A stretch of DNA of 48,695 nucleotides from Burkholderiales bacterium (GCA_025350145.1 JANXYH010000007.1:1-48695), one strand, 5' to 3'. Counted from the first letter of the stretch, positions 16,221 to 28,249 are shown. The notes: generated from the sequence alone by a model not told the origin. A program made the numbers and translations.

Positions 16221-17825
16221 ATGTCCATTGCATCTACTCCCCTGACCCTGGCTGCGGCCGCAGCGGCCCTGCTGCTGGCCGCCGCGCCCGCGCTGCAGGC
16301 CAAGACCTTGGTCTACTGCTCCGAAGGCTCGCCCGAGAACTTCAGCCCGGCGCTCAACGTCACCGGCACCAGCTTCGACGCGGCCCGGCCGGTGTACGAC
16401 AAGCTGACCGAATTTGCCCGTGGCTCGACCCAGGTCGAGCCCGGCCTGGCCGAGAGCTGGACGGTCTCGCCCGACGGCCGGGTGTTCACCTTCAAGCTGC
16501 GCGCCGGGGTCAAGTTCCACAGCGGCGTCAACGGCTTTCGGCCCAGCCGCGACTTCAATGCCGAGGATGTGCTGTTCAGCTTCAACCGCCAATGGAAGGC
16601 CGACCACCCCTACGCCAAGGTCTCGGGCGGCAAGTACGACTACTTTGCCGACATGGGCCTGCCCGACGACGTGGTGGCGATCGACGCGCTCGACCCGATG
16701 ACGGTGCGCATCAGCCTCAAGCGCCCGAACGTGACCATGCTGGCCAACCTGGCGATGGATTTCGCCAGCATCGCCTCGGCCGAATACGCCGACTTCCTGG
16801 CCAAGCAGAACAAGAAGGAGCAGTTCGATCAGGTGCCGGTCGGCACCGGGCCGTTCTCGTTCCTGGCGTACCAGAAAGACGCCGTGATCCGCTACAAGGC
16901 CAACCCGGCGTACTGGGGTGAGAAGGCCCTGGTCGACGACCTGGTCTACGCCATCACCCCCGACCCGACCGCGCGCTACAGCAAGCTCAAGGCCGGCGAA
17001 TGCCACTTCGTGATCGCCCCGCGCCCGGCCGACCTGGCCGAGATGGCCAAGGACGCCAGCCTCAAGCTCATCAACCAGAGCGGCCTGAACATCGCCTACT
17101 GGGCCTTCAACACCCAAAAAGCCCCGTTCGACAAGAAGGAAGTGCGCCAGGCGCTGAGCATGGCCATCGACAAGGCGGCGATCCTGAAGGACGTCTACCT
17201 CGGCGCCGGCCAGCCAGCCAAGAACCTGATCCCGCCGACCCTGTGGAGCTACAACGACGCGGTCAAGGACTACCCCTTCGACGCCGCCCGGGCGCGCGAC
17301 CTGCTGGCCAAGGCCGGCGTCAAGACGCCACTGGAGATCGACCTCTGGTACATGCCGGTACAGCGCCCCTACAACCCCAACGCCAAACGCATCGCCGAGA
17401 TGATGCAGGCCGACCTGGCCAAGATCGGCGTCAACGCCAAGCTCGTGACCTACGAATGGGGCGAATACCGCAAGCGCATGCAGCAGGGCGAGCACACCAC
17501 CGGCATGCTCGGCTGGACCGGCGACAACGGCGATCCCGACAACTTCTTCTTCCTGCGCGGCTGCGACGCCGCCCGGCCGGGTGGCCAGAACCTCTCAAAG
17601 TGGTGCAACAAGGCCTTCGACGAGCGCATGGAAAAGGCCCGCGCCAGCGCCGACACCAAGGAGCGCAGCCGGCTCTACCAAGAGATGCAGGTCATTGAGA
17701 AGGAAGATGCCCCCGACTTCAAGATCGCCCACTCGGTGGTCTACGAGGTGATGCGCGCCGGCGTCAGCGGCTACAAGCAAAGTCCGTTCGGCTCGCACCA
17801 GTTCAATGGGGTGGATGTCAAGTAG
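16221..17825 (+). CDS. DppA-like dipeptide/oligopeptide ABC transporter substrate-binding protein
   Basis: A 534-residue family 5 periplasmic binding protein. The signal peptide covers about residues 1-26 and ends at ALQA. The mature N-terminus KTLVYCSEGSPENFSPAL matches the start of DppA. Other landmarks are EPGLAESWTVSPDGRVFTFKLR and YKANPAYWG. Members bind di- or oligopeptides, and some bind heme or glutathione, so the ligand is uncertain. CAGGAGG sits 7 nt before the ATG at 16221. The genes dppBCDF are not present, so this is an orphan binding protein that may use a transporter encoded elsewhere. Confidence 0.93.
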   Translation: MSIASTPLTLAAAAAALLLAAAPALQAKTLVYCSEGSPENFSPALNVTGTSFDAARPVYDKLTEFARGSTQVEPGLAESWTVSPDGRVFTFKLRAGVKFHSGVNGFRPSRDFNAEDVLFSFNRQWKADHPYAKVSGGKYDYFADMGLPDDVVAIDALDPMTVRISLKRPNVTMLANLAMDFASIASAEYADFLAKQNKKEQFDQVPVGTGPFSFLAYQKDAVIRYKANPAYWGEKALVDDLVYAITPDPTARYSKLKAGECHFVIAPRPADLAEMAKDASLKLINQSGLNIAYWAFNTQKAPFDKKEVRQALSMAIDKAAILKDVYLGAGQPAKNLIPPTLWSYNDAVKDYPFDAARARDLLAKAGVKTPLEIDLWYMPVQRPYNPNAKRIAEMMQADLAKIGVNAKLVTYEWGEYRKRMQQGEHTTGMLGWTGDNGDPDNFFFLRGCDAARPGGQNLSKWCNKAFDERMEKARASADTKERSRLYQEMQVIEKEDAPDFKIAHSVVYEVMRAGVSGYKQSPFGSHQFNGVDVK

Positions 17826-17939
17826 CCCTGGCCGTGGCGCAACAGCCAGGCGCGAGGTGCTGGATGCTGGAAAAGCGCGACAGCCCCGGCGCCGGTCTGG
17901 CTGATCACAGCCTGCGCTGTGGATATGTCGCTGCCGGTG

Positions 17940-19142
17940 TCACGTCGGCGTGCCTTGCCGCGCTGCGGGTGTGACCTCGCTCGGGGTTGTCACAGCGGCG
18001 GCGGGCCGAATCGGCCGCCCTGCCAACATCCCCGCCAGCAGCAGCGCCAGCAGGGCCGCCGCGCCCAATGCGGCGTGGGCCCACAGCAGCCCTTCGGCGC
18101 CGCGCCATTGCACCAGCGCGCCGAAGGCCAGGGTGATGAGCGCATAGCCCACGGCGGCGCGCAGCGGCGAAGCGCCCTGCTCGCCTCGACGCGCCGGAGC
18201 CCACAACTGACCGGCCCAGGCGATGCCCCAGGCCGCACCCTGTGCCAGCGCCACGCCGACCAGGTTCCAGGGCGGCGGGGCCCACAAGGCACAGGCCGCG
18301 CCTGTGCCCAGCCCGAGCGCACAAGCCAGCGCCAGGCGCGCGGCTGACCAGCGCATCAGCCAAGGATGCAGCAACCATGCCGGCGCGAACATCGCGCCCA
18401 GGTGCAGCGCCGTCATGGCCGGTGGCGGCAGCGCGCTGCTGCGGCACCAATCGGCCATCAGCGGCAGCGCAGCCATCATCGGCAGCATGGTCAGACCGGC
18501 GAGCTGGGTGGGCCATTGCCGCAGATCGCGCCAGGCACCGGTGGGCCAGGCCGGCAGGGAGCAGTCGAACAGGCCGGCACGGCAGCGGCTGCCGCCAACT
18601 GCGGGCGCATCTTCGGGCTGCAGCAGGGCCAAGGTCAGCGCCGCCAGCGCCATCGCAATCGCCAGACGCGTGGACAGTTCGACCAGATCGGCCAGGTCCC
18701 ACAGCACCAGCGCGGCCAGGGCGGCGCCGAGCGCGGCGGCGCCCACCGGTGCCGCTGGCTGGCTAAGCTGCACACGCCGCAGGCGCCGCACCACGCCCGA
18801 GGCCAGCGCCGTCATCGCCGCCCAGGCCAGGAGCGCCAGCAAGAAGGCCGTCAGGCCAGCGCCGCGCACACTCGCCAGGAGCGCGCAGGCTGCGAGCGTG
18901 CCGCAAGCGATCAGTGCCAGGCGCCGGTGTCGGGCTTGGAGGCTGTCGCGTGTGGCCACCGTGGCTGCCCCACCCAGGGCCAGCAGCCACAGCGCCACCA
19001 GCGCAAAGCCGCGCACGGTGTCGGCAGCAAGCGCAAAGGCGAAGCTGCCAAGACCCGCCCAGCCCGCCAACAGCAGCAGCCAAGCCAGGGCGCGCGCGGT
19101 GGCGAGGCGGTCGATCATGGTGGCCGCAGCGCCATCGCTCAT
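17940..19142 (-). CDS. polytopic membrane protein of unknown function, end of cox operon
   Basis: A 400-residue, very hydrophobic protein with roughly ten to twelve predicted membrane segments and alanine/leucine-rich composition. I recognise no family; the overall look is transporter-like (MFS-like), without a clear signature. Its ATG at 19142 overlaps the stop of the upstream cytidylyltransferase gene (ATGA), so it is translationally coupled to the cox cluster. A role tied to the CO dehydrogenase is possible from position alone. The stop at 17940 is convergent with the DppA-like gene, 114 bp away. Confidence 0.65.
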   Translation of the reverse strand: MSDGAAATMIDRLATARALAWLLLLAGWAGLGSFAFALAADTVRGFALVALWLLALGGAATVATRDSLQARHRRLALIACGTLAACALLASVRGAGLTAFLLALLAWAAMTALASGVVRRLRRVQLSQPAAPVGAAALGAALAALVLWDLADLVELSTRLAIAMALAALTLALLQPEDAPAVGGSRCRAGLFDCSLPAWPTGAWRDLRQWPTQLAGLTMLPMMAALPLMADWCRSSALPPPAMTALHLGAMFAPAWLLHPWLMRWSAARLALACALGLGTGAACALWAPPPWNLVGVALAQGAAWGIAWAGQLWAPARRGEQGASPLRAAVGYALITLAFGALVQWRGAEGLLWAHAALGAAALLALLLAGMLAGRPIRPAAAVTTPSEVTPAARQGTPT

Positions 19143-19846
19143 GGGGCCGCCAGCGCGGGCGCCGAGGCCAGCCGCGCCGGCCACACCAGGCGGTGGCCGG
19201 TCTCGGCGGCAAAGCGCTCAAGGTCCTCGGGCGTGTCCACGTCCATCGCATAGCGCCGGTTGTCGGTGTCGAACCAGCGCACCTGGTCCGGGTGCTGGCT
19301 GCGCCACTTGCGGCACGCCAGGTCGGCGCCGCCTGCCAGCCAGGCGTCGCGCAGCGTGGCGTCAAACACAAGGGGGTTGCCGGGCTGCAATTCGCCGCCG
19401 GGCAGGGTCAGGCGCGGCACCACCATCTTGGCGTCACCGCGCTTTTTGTAGGCGCCGATGAGCGCGACGATGTCTTCGGCGGCGATGAGCGGCAAGTCGG
19501 CTGGCGCGACGATGATGGCATCCAGGTGCGGCGAGAGCGCCTGCAGCCCCAGGCGCACCGACGACGCCTGGCCCTGGTCAGGCGCCGGGTTGTGCACCAG
19601 CGTGATCGGGAAGGCGCTGACCGCAGCCTGTACCGCCTCAGCATGGTGGCCCAGCACCAGCACCAGTTCATCCACCCCAGCACCGGAAAGCGCCACCAAC
19701 TGGCGCATCACCAAGGGCACGCCGCCGAGTTCGAGCAGCGACTTCGGCCGCCCGCCCATGCGCTGGCCTGCGCCCGCGGCGAGCAGCACCGCGCCGACCG
19801 TCATGCGGCTGTAAAGGCCGCCGCCACCTTTCATCAGACAAGCCAT
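19139..19846 (-). CDS. MocA/MobA-like molybdenum cofactor nucleotidylyltransferase
   Basis: A 235-residue NTP-transferase of the MobA/MocA group. The nucleotide-binding loop LLAAGAGQRMGGRPK lies near residues 20-35, and APADLPLI is the metal-binding segment. It probably makes molybdopterin cytosine dinucleotide, the cofactor form of CO dehydrogenase; MocA (CTP) is favoured over MobA (GTP) because of this context. The start at 19846 has GGAG 8 nt upstream; a second ATG at 19804 is nearer the motif. It is located 74 bp after coxE and overlaps the next gene by 4 bp. Confidence 0.8.
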   Translation of the reverse strand: MACLMKGGGGLYSRMTVGAVLLAAGAGQRMGGRPKSLLELGGVPLVMRQLVALSGAGVDELVLVLGHHAEAVQAAVSAFPITLVHNPAPDQGQASSVRLGLQALSPHLDAIIVAPADLPLIAAEDIVALIGAYKKRGDAKMVVPRLTLPGGELQPGNPLVFDATLRDAWLAGGADLACRKWRSQHPDQVRWFDTDNRRYAMDVDTPEDLERFAAETGHRLVWPARLASAPALAAP

Positions 19847-19920
19847 GGGCAATCTCCAGAGATCAGGGGGTAAACGCAGAGCCTGTGTTTCATGGTGGCT
19901 GGGTGGCGCTAAGCACCCAT

Positions 19921-21048
19921 TCAGTGCAGTGCCTGCACCAGCCGCGGCAACACGGCGGCGATGCCGGCCAAGTCCGCACCGGGCGCAAACAAGTCCAGGT
20001 GCGGCAGCGCGGCCGCCATGGCCTGGCTGAGCGGTGCATAGCCGGGCTGGGCTGCCAGCGGGTTGAGCCAGACCACCCGCCGTGCGCGGCGGCGCAATTG
20101 CACCAGCGCCTGGGCCAGTTGCGCGGGCTCGCCGGTGTCGTAGCCGTCGCTCATGACCAGCACGGCGGTGCGGCCGTGCACCAGGCGCGGGCCATGCTCG
20201 CGGTTGAACATCGCCAGGCACTCGCCAATGCGGGTGCCGCCGGCAAAGCCCTGGGCCAGAAACTGCAGGCGCTCCTGCGCGCGCCAGGGGTCGGGGTCGG
20301 CGAGTGCGCGGCTCACGCCGGTGATGCGGGTGTGAAAAACGAAGCTGCGCACATCCGGCCACTCGGCGGCCAGCGCGCGGGCCAGGCGCAGGTAGAAGAA
20401 GCTGTAGGCGGCCATCGAGCGGCTCACGTCCACCAGCAGCACCAGACGCGGGCGGACGCGGCGGTGCTCTCGCCAGCGCAGCTCCAGCGGCAGGCCGCCG
20501 CGCTCCACGCTGCGCCGGATCGTGCCCGGCAGGTCCAGGCGGGCACCGCGCAGGTTTTGCTGCTCGCGGCGCAGGCGCAGCCAGCGCAGGCGGCGCGCCA
20601 GGCGGCGCATCAGCGCTTCGATGTCCAGCAGGTGTTCGCGCGCAGTCAGGCGAGCGAAGTCGGTGCTGGCCAGCACTTCCTCGCGGCTGGCGGTGCGGCG
20701 CGGGCGGCTGTCGTCGTGATCGGACTCGGTATCGTCTTGCGGGGCTGTGCCGCCAGCCTGCGCACCGGCATGGCGGCCCTCGTCGGCGACATCGCGCAAT
20801 TGCAGTGCCTGCCAGCGGTTGGCGGGCAGAAACCAGGCGTCGAACAGAGCGTCGAAGCGGCGCCACTCGTCGCCACGCCCGCACAGCAAGGCCTTGAGGC
20901 TGTGGCGCAGCGGCTCGCGTTCGAATGCGCCCACGCGCGCTGCCACCTGCAAGGTATCCACCGCAGCGCCCGCGCCGCCGGCGGCAAAACCGTTGCCATG
21001 GAGGAAGGCCGGGAAGCCGGCGAGGCGGTCATGTTCGGTGCCTGACAT
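19921..21048 (-). CDS. coxE: CoxE-like von Willebrand factor A protein
   Basis: A 375-residue protein with a C-terminal von Willebrand factor A domain. The metal-ion-dependent adhesion site is DVSRSM, with GTRIG and SDGYD completing the site. In CO dehydrogenase clusters CoxE works with the AAA+ protein CoxD in maturing the Mo-Cu-S active site; this is established for Oligotropha. The N-terminal half is charged and partly repetitive (acidic segment near residues 100-115). coxD lies 69 bp upstream, and the MocA-like gene follows. Confidence 0.88.
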   Translation of the reverse strand: MSGTEHDRLAGFPAFLHGNGFAAGGAGAAVDTLQVAARVGAFEREPLRHSLKALLCGRGDEWRRFDALFDAWFLPANRWQALQLRDVADEGRHAGAQAGGTAPQDDTESDHDDSRPRRTASREEVLASTDFARLTAREHLLDIEALMRRLARRLRWLRLRREQQNLRGARLDLPGTIRRSVERGGLPLELRWREHRRVRPRLVLLVDVSRSMAAYSFFYLRLARALAAEWPDVRSFVFHTRITGVSRALADPDPWRAQERLQFLAQGFAGGTRIGECLAMFNREHGPRLVHGRTAVLVMSDGYDTGEPAQLAQALVQLRRRARRVVWLNPLAAQPGYAPLSQAMAAALPHLDLFAPGADLAGIAAVLPRLVQALH

Positions 21049-21117
21049 GGCAAGTTGTACGCCGACGGATCGATCACCCAGAAGCCGTTGCGTCGCCCGC
21101 AGCCGCAGTTCGGAACA

Positions 21118-22020
21118 TCAGCAGGTCGCGGCCAGCCGCGCAACCACCTCGGGCGCGAAGCTGGCGCGGTCCTCGCGCGTCTTGATCAGCGCCGACAGGC
21201 TTTGCATGATGCGCTCGCTGCCCTCGATGTCGATGCTCGCGATGCCCAGGCGCAGCAGCGCCGCCGCCCAGTCCAGCGTCTCGGCCACGCCGGGGCGCTT
21301 GGTCAGCTCCATCCGGCGCACGGCCTGCACGAACGACACCACCTGCTGCGCCAGTTGGGCGCCGACTTCGGGCGCGCGTGCCCGCACGATCGCCAGTTCC
21401 TTGGCGTGGTCGGGGTGGTCGATGTACTGGTACAGGCAGCGTCGGCGCAGGGCGTCGGAGAGTTCACGCGTGCCGTTGCTCGTGATCACCACCCGCGGCC
21501 GCTGCGTGGCCTGCACCGTGCCCAGCTCCGGGATCGAAACCTGGAAGTCCGACAACAGCTCAAGCAGGTAGGCCTCGAAGGCTTCGTCGGCGCGGTCGAT
21601 CTCGTCGATCAGCAGCACCGGCGCGGGTGCCGCCGGGTCGCTGGTGATGGCTTGCAGCAGCGGGCGCTCGAGCAGGTAGCGGCGACTGAAGATGTCGGCC
21701 TCTTTCTCGGCCACGCCGCGGTCGTCGCCTTCGAGCAGTTTGATGGCCAGCAACTGGCGCTGGTAGTTCCACTCGTACAGCGCCGTGTGCACGTCCAGGC
21801 CTTCGTAGCATTGCAGGCGGATGAGGCGGGCGCCGTGGATTTGCGCCAGCACCTTGGCCACCTCGGTCTTGCCGACACCGGCCTCGCCTTCGAGCAGCAG
21901 CGCGCGCCCGAGTTCGCGCATCAGCAGCAGCGCCGCCGCCAGCCCCGGCTCGGCGATATAGCCGTGCCGTGCCAGTTCGTCTTGCAGGGCCTGCAGCGCC
22001 GCTGCGCGGGGGCCGCTCAT
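21118..22020 (-). CDS. coxD: CoxD-like MoxR-family AAA+ ATPase
   Basis: A 300-residue AAA+ ATPase of the MoxR group. Walker A is GEAGVGKT (near residues 44-51) and Walker B is VLLIDEIDRAD. The sensor segment is VVITSNGTREL. CoxD is a chaperone-like ATPase that, with CoxE, inserts sulfur and copper into apo-CO dehydrogenase. The ATG at 22020 overlaps the coxG stop (ATGA), which fixes the start; an upstream extension of the frame is ignored for that reason. Confidence 0.9.
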   Translation of the reverse strand: MSGPRAAALQALQDELARHGYIAEPGLAAALLLMRELGRALLLEGEAGVGKTEVAKVLAQIHGARLIRLQCYEGLDVHTALYEWNYQRQLLAIKLLEGDDRGVAEKEADIFSRRYLLERPLLQAITSDPAAPAPVLLIDEIDRADEAFEAYLLELLSDFQVSIPELGTVQATQRPRVVITSNGTRELSDALRRRCLYQYIDHPDHAKELAIVRARAPEVGAQLAQQVVSFVQAVRRMELTKRPGVAETLDWAAALLRLGIASIDIEGSERIMQSLSALIKTREDRASFAPEVVARLAATC

Positions 22021-22652
22021 GGGCGTGGCGGAGCGAACAGGCCGCGCAGCCAGCCCTTGAGCACCGCCCACATCAGGGCCACGCCGTTGATGGCCTGGGC
22101 CTGGGCCGGGGCGGTCATGGCGCCGCTGGCGCTGCCGTCGGGCGGCGTGGCGCTGGCGGCCGCAGTGGCCTCGGGCGCGGCGGGCGGCACCTGCATCGCC
22201 GCCACCTTGGCCGCGAAGTTGGCCGCAAACTGCCCCAGCACCTGGTCCGCCATGGGCACCGCCAGGCGCGAACCAAAGGCGGCGGCCTTGCCGCTCATCG
22301 TCACCGTGCTGTTGCCGCGCAGCGTGCTGCTGGCGGCGTCGGCGCCCTGCAGCACGGTGGCGGTGAGATCCATCGTTGCGCCCGAGCCGCCGCTGGTGTC
22401 GCTGCCCTTGGCCACCAGTTGCAGCGTGTGGCTGGCGGGGTCGAGTTGCCTGACCTCGATTTCGCCGCGAAACGACAGGCTGGCCGGCCCCATCTTCACC
22501 GCCACCTTGCCCTTGTAGTGCGTTTCATCGACCCGCTCGGTGATGACGGCGCCGGGCATGCAGGTGGCGACGGCTTCGATGTCGCTCAGCAGCGCCCAGG
22601 TGGTGGCGGGCGCGCCGGGCATGGGGAAGGATTTTTCGAGTTGGACTTTCAT
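22017..22652 (-). CDS. coxG: CoxG-like SRPBCC-domain membrane-anchor protein
   Basis: A 211-residue protein with an N-terminal CoxG/SRPBCC domain (about 1-150) starting MKVQLEKSFPMPGAPATTWALL. This is followed by an Ala/Pro-rich linker and a hydrophobic C-terminal segment near NGVALMWAVLKGWLRGLF. CoxG has been implicated in attaching CO dehydrogenase to the membrane and electron transfer to quinone. Here the gene lies between coxL and coxD, whereas in Oligotropha coxG comes after coxF. The 99-bp gap from coxL holds no other feature that I see. Confidence 0.88.
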   Translation of the reverse strand: MKVQLEKSFPMPGAPATTWALLSDIEAVATCMPGAVITERVDETHYKGKVAVKMGPASLSFRGEIEVRQLDPASHTLQLVAKGSDTSGGSGATMDLTATVLQGADAASSTLRGNSTVTMSGKAAAFGSRLAVPMADQVLGQFAANFAAKVAAMQVPPAAPEATAAASATPPDGSASGAMTAPAQAQAINGVALMWAVLKGWLRGLFAPPRP

Positions 22653-22751
22653 CGGCGGCGCGGTCTCTTGGTGGTGGCTGCGCAGTGTCGCGGCATCCGC
22701 CGGGTGGCTGAGCGTTATCCATGCACCGGGGCGTAGCCCGACGCCTGGTGG

Positions 22752-25166
<2,415 letters not shown>

Positions 25167-25225
25167 GGCTGATCTCCGGTGGGTGAATTGGGGTTGGATT
25201 CGGTTGGGGTGCGGCGGGCTGGGTA

Positions 25226-25723
<498 letters not shown>

Positions 25724-25757
25724 GGTGGCAGTGCCTTTTGGTTCGAGGTGCGCGCGC

Positions 25758-26624
25758 TCAGCGCGTGGCGCGCGCAGCGGCGGCGTGCAGGGCACGGCGG
25801 GTCATCTCGCCGAACATCGCGGTCTTGTAGGCGGCGTCGCCACGCTGGTCGGCCATGGGCGCGCAGATGCCCATGGCCAGACGCGCGGCGCCTTCGATCT
25901 GGGCCTCAGCCAGCGGCTGGCCGCGCAGGCTGTCCTCGGCTGCTCGCGCTTTGAGCGCCGTCACGCCCGCGTTGGTGAGCGTGATCGCCACCTGCGCCAC
26001 CGTGTCGCCCTGCATCTGCAGCAGCACCGCAGTGGCGGCGGTGGCAAAGTCGCCGCTCTTGCGCTTGAGCTTGCTGTAGGACCAGCCGCTGCCGGCGGCG
26101 GGAATGGGAATGCGCACCTGGGTCAGGATTTCATCGGCCGCGCACTCGGTGCTGAACAGGCCGAGGAAGTAGCCGTCGGCCTTGACCACACGCTCGCCGC
26201 CGGGGCCATTGAGCACGAACGAGGCGCCCAGCGCCAGCATCAGCGCGGGGTGGTCGTTGCCCGGGTCGCCGTGCGCGATGTCGCCACCCAGCGTGCCGCG
26301 GTAACGCACCTGCGGGTCGGCAATCAGGGCCACGCCTTCGGCCAGCAACGGCAGCTTGTCAGCGATCAGCGCTGAGCGCAGCAGATCGGCTTCGCTGGTC
26401 ATGGCCCCGATGTGGATCTCGTTGCCCACCTGCGCGATGCCCTTGAGCGCGGTAATGCGCCCCAGGTCCACCAGGTGCGCCGGGGCGGCGAAGCGCAGCT
26501 TCATCATCGGCAGCAGGCTGTGGCCGCCAGCCAGCAGCTTGGCATCTTCGCCCAAGGTGCTCAGGAGCTTGATGGCTTCTTGTAGGCTGCTGGGCGCGTG
26601 GTATTCGAAGGACGCTGGGGTCAT
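25758..26624 (-). CDS. coxM: CO dehydrogenase medium FAD-binding subunit CoxM
   Basis: A 288-residue FAD-binding subunit. The two FAD pyrophosphate-binding motifs are AGGHSLLP (near residue 32) and [14 protein letters not shown] (near 110); in many homologues the second reads GGN rather than GGD. It receives electrons from CoxS and delivers them to the respiratory chain. ATG at 26624 is preceded by GAGGAG 10 nt upstream. It is the first gene of the visible cox operon. Confidence 0.92.
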   Translation of the reverse strand: MTPASFEYHAPSSLQEAIKLLSTLGEDAKLLAGGHSLLPMMKLRFAAPAHLVDLGRITALKGIAQVGNEIHIGAMTSEADLLRSALIADKLPLLAEGVALIADPQVRYRGTLGGDIAHGDPGNDHPALMLALGASFVLNGPGGERVVKADGYFLGLFSTECAADEILTQVRIPIPAAGSGWSYSKLKRKSGDFATAATAVLLQMQGDTVAQVAITLTNAGVTALKARAAEDSLRGQPLAEAQIEGAARLAMGICAPMADQRGDAAYKTAMFGEMTRRALHAAAARATR

Positions 26625-26821
26625 TGTTGGGGTCTCCTCGGTCGGCGGGTCAATGTGCAAGTCAGGCCGGTGCAGGGCAAGGCGCAGTGTGGCCAAGCCC
26701 TGTCCTGCGTGTGGCGCGACTGCACGAACGGATTGGCGGCGGCCATGAAGCGCAGCGCCGCCGCACGAACCGCAGCATGCGGCGAGCAGCGCAAACCGGC
26801 CTCCGGATAAACCCGAAGACT
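26625..26821. other. leader region of coxM, no gene seen
   Basis: These 197 bp upstream of coxM hold its ribosome-binding site at the coxM end. I see no convincing promoter hexamers and no family-like frame on either strand. The transcription start of the cox genes is most likely here or within the remnant upstream. Confidence 0.3.
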
Positions 26822-27058
26822 TCAAACACTGCCCTGCACGCCCGAAGGATCCAAGCGCACGAGCTGCTGCGGCACGCTGGTGCGCGCCACGGGCAGGGCC
26901 GCTTCTTCGTGGTGCAACTTGAGCGTCACCCGGCCCTCGTCGCGCGTGATCTGCTCGGCGTGGTCGAAGCTGGCCAGATAGCTGCGGCGAATGCTCGGGA
27001 AGGCTGCGGTGTCCGGCCGCGCCTCTGGGCTGAAGGCCCGGGCCTGGGCCGAGGCCAA
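26822..27058 (-). pseudogene. LytTR-domain regulator remnant upstream of coxM
   Basis: A 78-residue frame whose middle part, IRRSYLASFDHAEQITRD, then RVTLKLHH and LPVARTSV, resembles a LytTR DNA-binding domain (the usual form is VHRSYLVNL...LPVSR). Only the C-terminal half of such a domain is present and no sensory part precedes it. In Oligotropha the gene just upstream of coxM is coxC, an MHYT-LytTR regulator, so this may be what is left of a coxC-like gene in the same orientation. The similarity is short and read by eye, so the call is tentative. Confidence 0.45.
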
Positions 27059-27332
27059 CGGCGTGGCGCTGGGAACGCTGGGCAGTTGGTGTGCGCACTA
27101 CCGGCGCTGTGACGAATGCCTGAACCACAAGCTGCAGTCCAAGGTGGCTCGCGTCTACATCCCCGACCGCCGCGAAGCTGACCAGCGGCGCGCGTTCGAC
27201 GCGCTGGGCCGGCGGCTGGCTGAACTGGTGGACGGCCGGGCTGAAGCCGACGGTAGAGTGGTGCCGCTGCGCGCCGCCTGAACCTCCGGTTGACTTCCGC
27301 ACCCGAACAGTGCAACCATTGCACTAGCCCAC
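27059..27332. other. 273-bp region without a recognised gene
   Basis: A plus-strand frame runs from 26991 to 27281 (96 residues). It reads through the remnant above and ends in QRRAFDALGRRLAELVDGRA, which I cannot place in a family. The first part overlaps the LytTR remnant on the other strand, so at most its later half could be genuine, perhaps a broken gene end. The border of a rearrangement between the cox cluster and the DUF4160 pair probably lies here. Confidence 0.3.
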
Positions 27333-27563
27333 ATGCCCACGCTGGCCCGCCTCGCCGCATCCAAGGTGACGATGTACGCGGCCGACCACAACCCGCCGCA
27401 CTTCCACATCCTGACCAACGACGGCGCCGAAGCATGGGTGGAAATCGGTTCGCTGGCTGTGATCCATGGCCGCATCCGGGCTGCGGCGCTGAAGGAAGCG
27501 CTGGCCTGGGCCGAATCCAACAACGCATGGCTGTTGACGAAGTGGAAGGAACTGAACCCATGA
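27333..27563 (+). CDS. DUF4160 family protein
   Basis: A 76-residue protein with the DUF4160 signature YAADHNPPHFHIL near residues 15-27. The segment ALAWAESNNAWLLTKWKELN forms the typical C-terminal helix. Function is not established. DUF4160 and DUF2442 genes recur as neighbours in many genomes, and the pair is suspected to act as a toxin-antitoxin-like module; that is inference. The stop overlaps the next gene by 4 bp (ATGA at 27560). Confidence 0.85.
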   Translation: MPTLARLAASKVTMYAADHNPPHFHILTNDGAEAWVEIGSLAVIHGRIRAAALKEALAWAESNNAWLLTKWKELNP

Positions 27564-28030
27564 GGCCCAGGCAATTCACCCTCACGGCGGCCGAGCCCAA
27601 GGGCGGTTCAATGCTGCGGCTGACCTACGCCGACGGCCACCGCTGCGACCTGGACCTGGCCGGCGTCATCGAACGACACCCGTCGCTTTCGCGTCTGCGC
27701 GACCCCAAGGTGTTCGCCACGGCCAAGGTCGGCGAGCAGGGCGCCAGCGTGCTCTGGGCCAACGACGACGGCCTGGAACTGGCGGCGGACAACCTGCGGG
27801 CTCGGGCGATCGAACAGGCCGGCGGCGTGTCGCATGAGTTCGTCTGGAACTGGATGGCGCGCCACGACCTGACGCTGGACACTGCGGCCGAGGCGCTGGG
27901 CGTTTCGCGCAGGATGCTGGCTTACTACCGCAGCGGCGCCAAGCCGGTGCCGCGCACCGTGGCCCTGGCCTGCTTGGGCTGGAAAGAGGCCCAGAAGGCC
28001 GGGGCGGAACCGTTCGCGCTGGCGGCCTGA
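27560..28030 (+). CDS. DUF2442 protein with C-terminal helix-turn-helix
   Basis: A 156-residue protein. The N-terminal half (about 1-85) is a DUF2442 domain (LRLTYADGHRCDLDLAGV...). The C-terminal part contains LDTAAEALGVSRRMLAYYRSG, an XRE-like helix-turn-helix, which suggests DNA binding and control of its own operon. The ATG overlaps the DUF4160 stop, so the two are translated together. The arrangement small protein plus DNA-binding partner is antitoxin-like, but toxicity of the partner is not known. Confidence 0.82.
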   Translation: MRPRQFTLTAAEPKGGSMLRLTYADGHRCDLDLAGVIERHPSLSRLRDPKVFATAKVGEQGASVLWANDDGLELAADNLRARAIEQAGGVSHEFVWNWMARHDLTLDTAAEALGVSRRMLAYYRSGAKPVPRTVALACLGWKEAQKAGAEPFALAA

Positions 28031-28120
28031 ATCGATCGTCGACGAGTTCCGCCGCGCCTAGGCTGATCCCCACCCCCCGCCAGGCACTCTCAAGTCTGCA
28101 GAATTCTGTTGCCAGCGGCT

Positions 28121-28162
28121 CGAAAACAGAAATGGGCTAGCTCCTTGTGAGAGCTAACCCAT
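28121..28162 (-). terminator. rho-independent terminator after tRNA-Pro
   Basis: On the minus strand ATGGGTTAGCTC (28162-28151) pairs with GAGCTAGCCCAT (28143-28132), with one mismatched pair, followed by a T-rich stretch TTTCTGTTTT (28131-28122). It lies 10 nt past the CCA end of the tRNA gene. The same stem could also serve the plus-strand DUF pair, but there is no T run on that side. Confidence 0.75.
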
Positions 28163-28171
28163 TGATTTCAT

Positions 28172-28249
<78 letters not shown>

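Noticed and set aside
17826-17939. Terminator between the DppA-like gene and the membrane-protein gene
   Set aside because: Only a short CACAG/CTGTG stem without a T run is present, too weak to call.
26991-27281. A 96-codon plus-strand gene
   Set aside because: No recognisable family, overlaps the LytTR remnant, no clear ribosome-binding sequence; kept only as a noted region.
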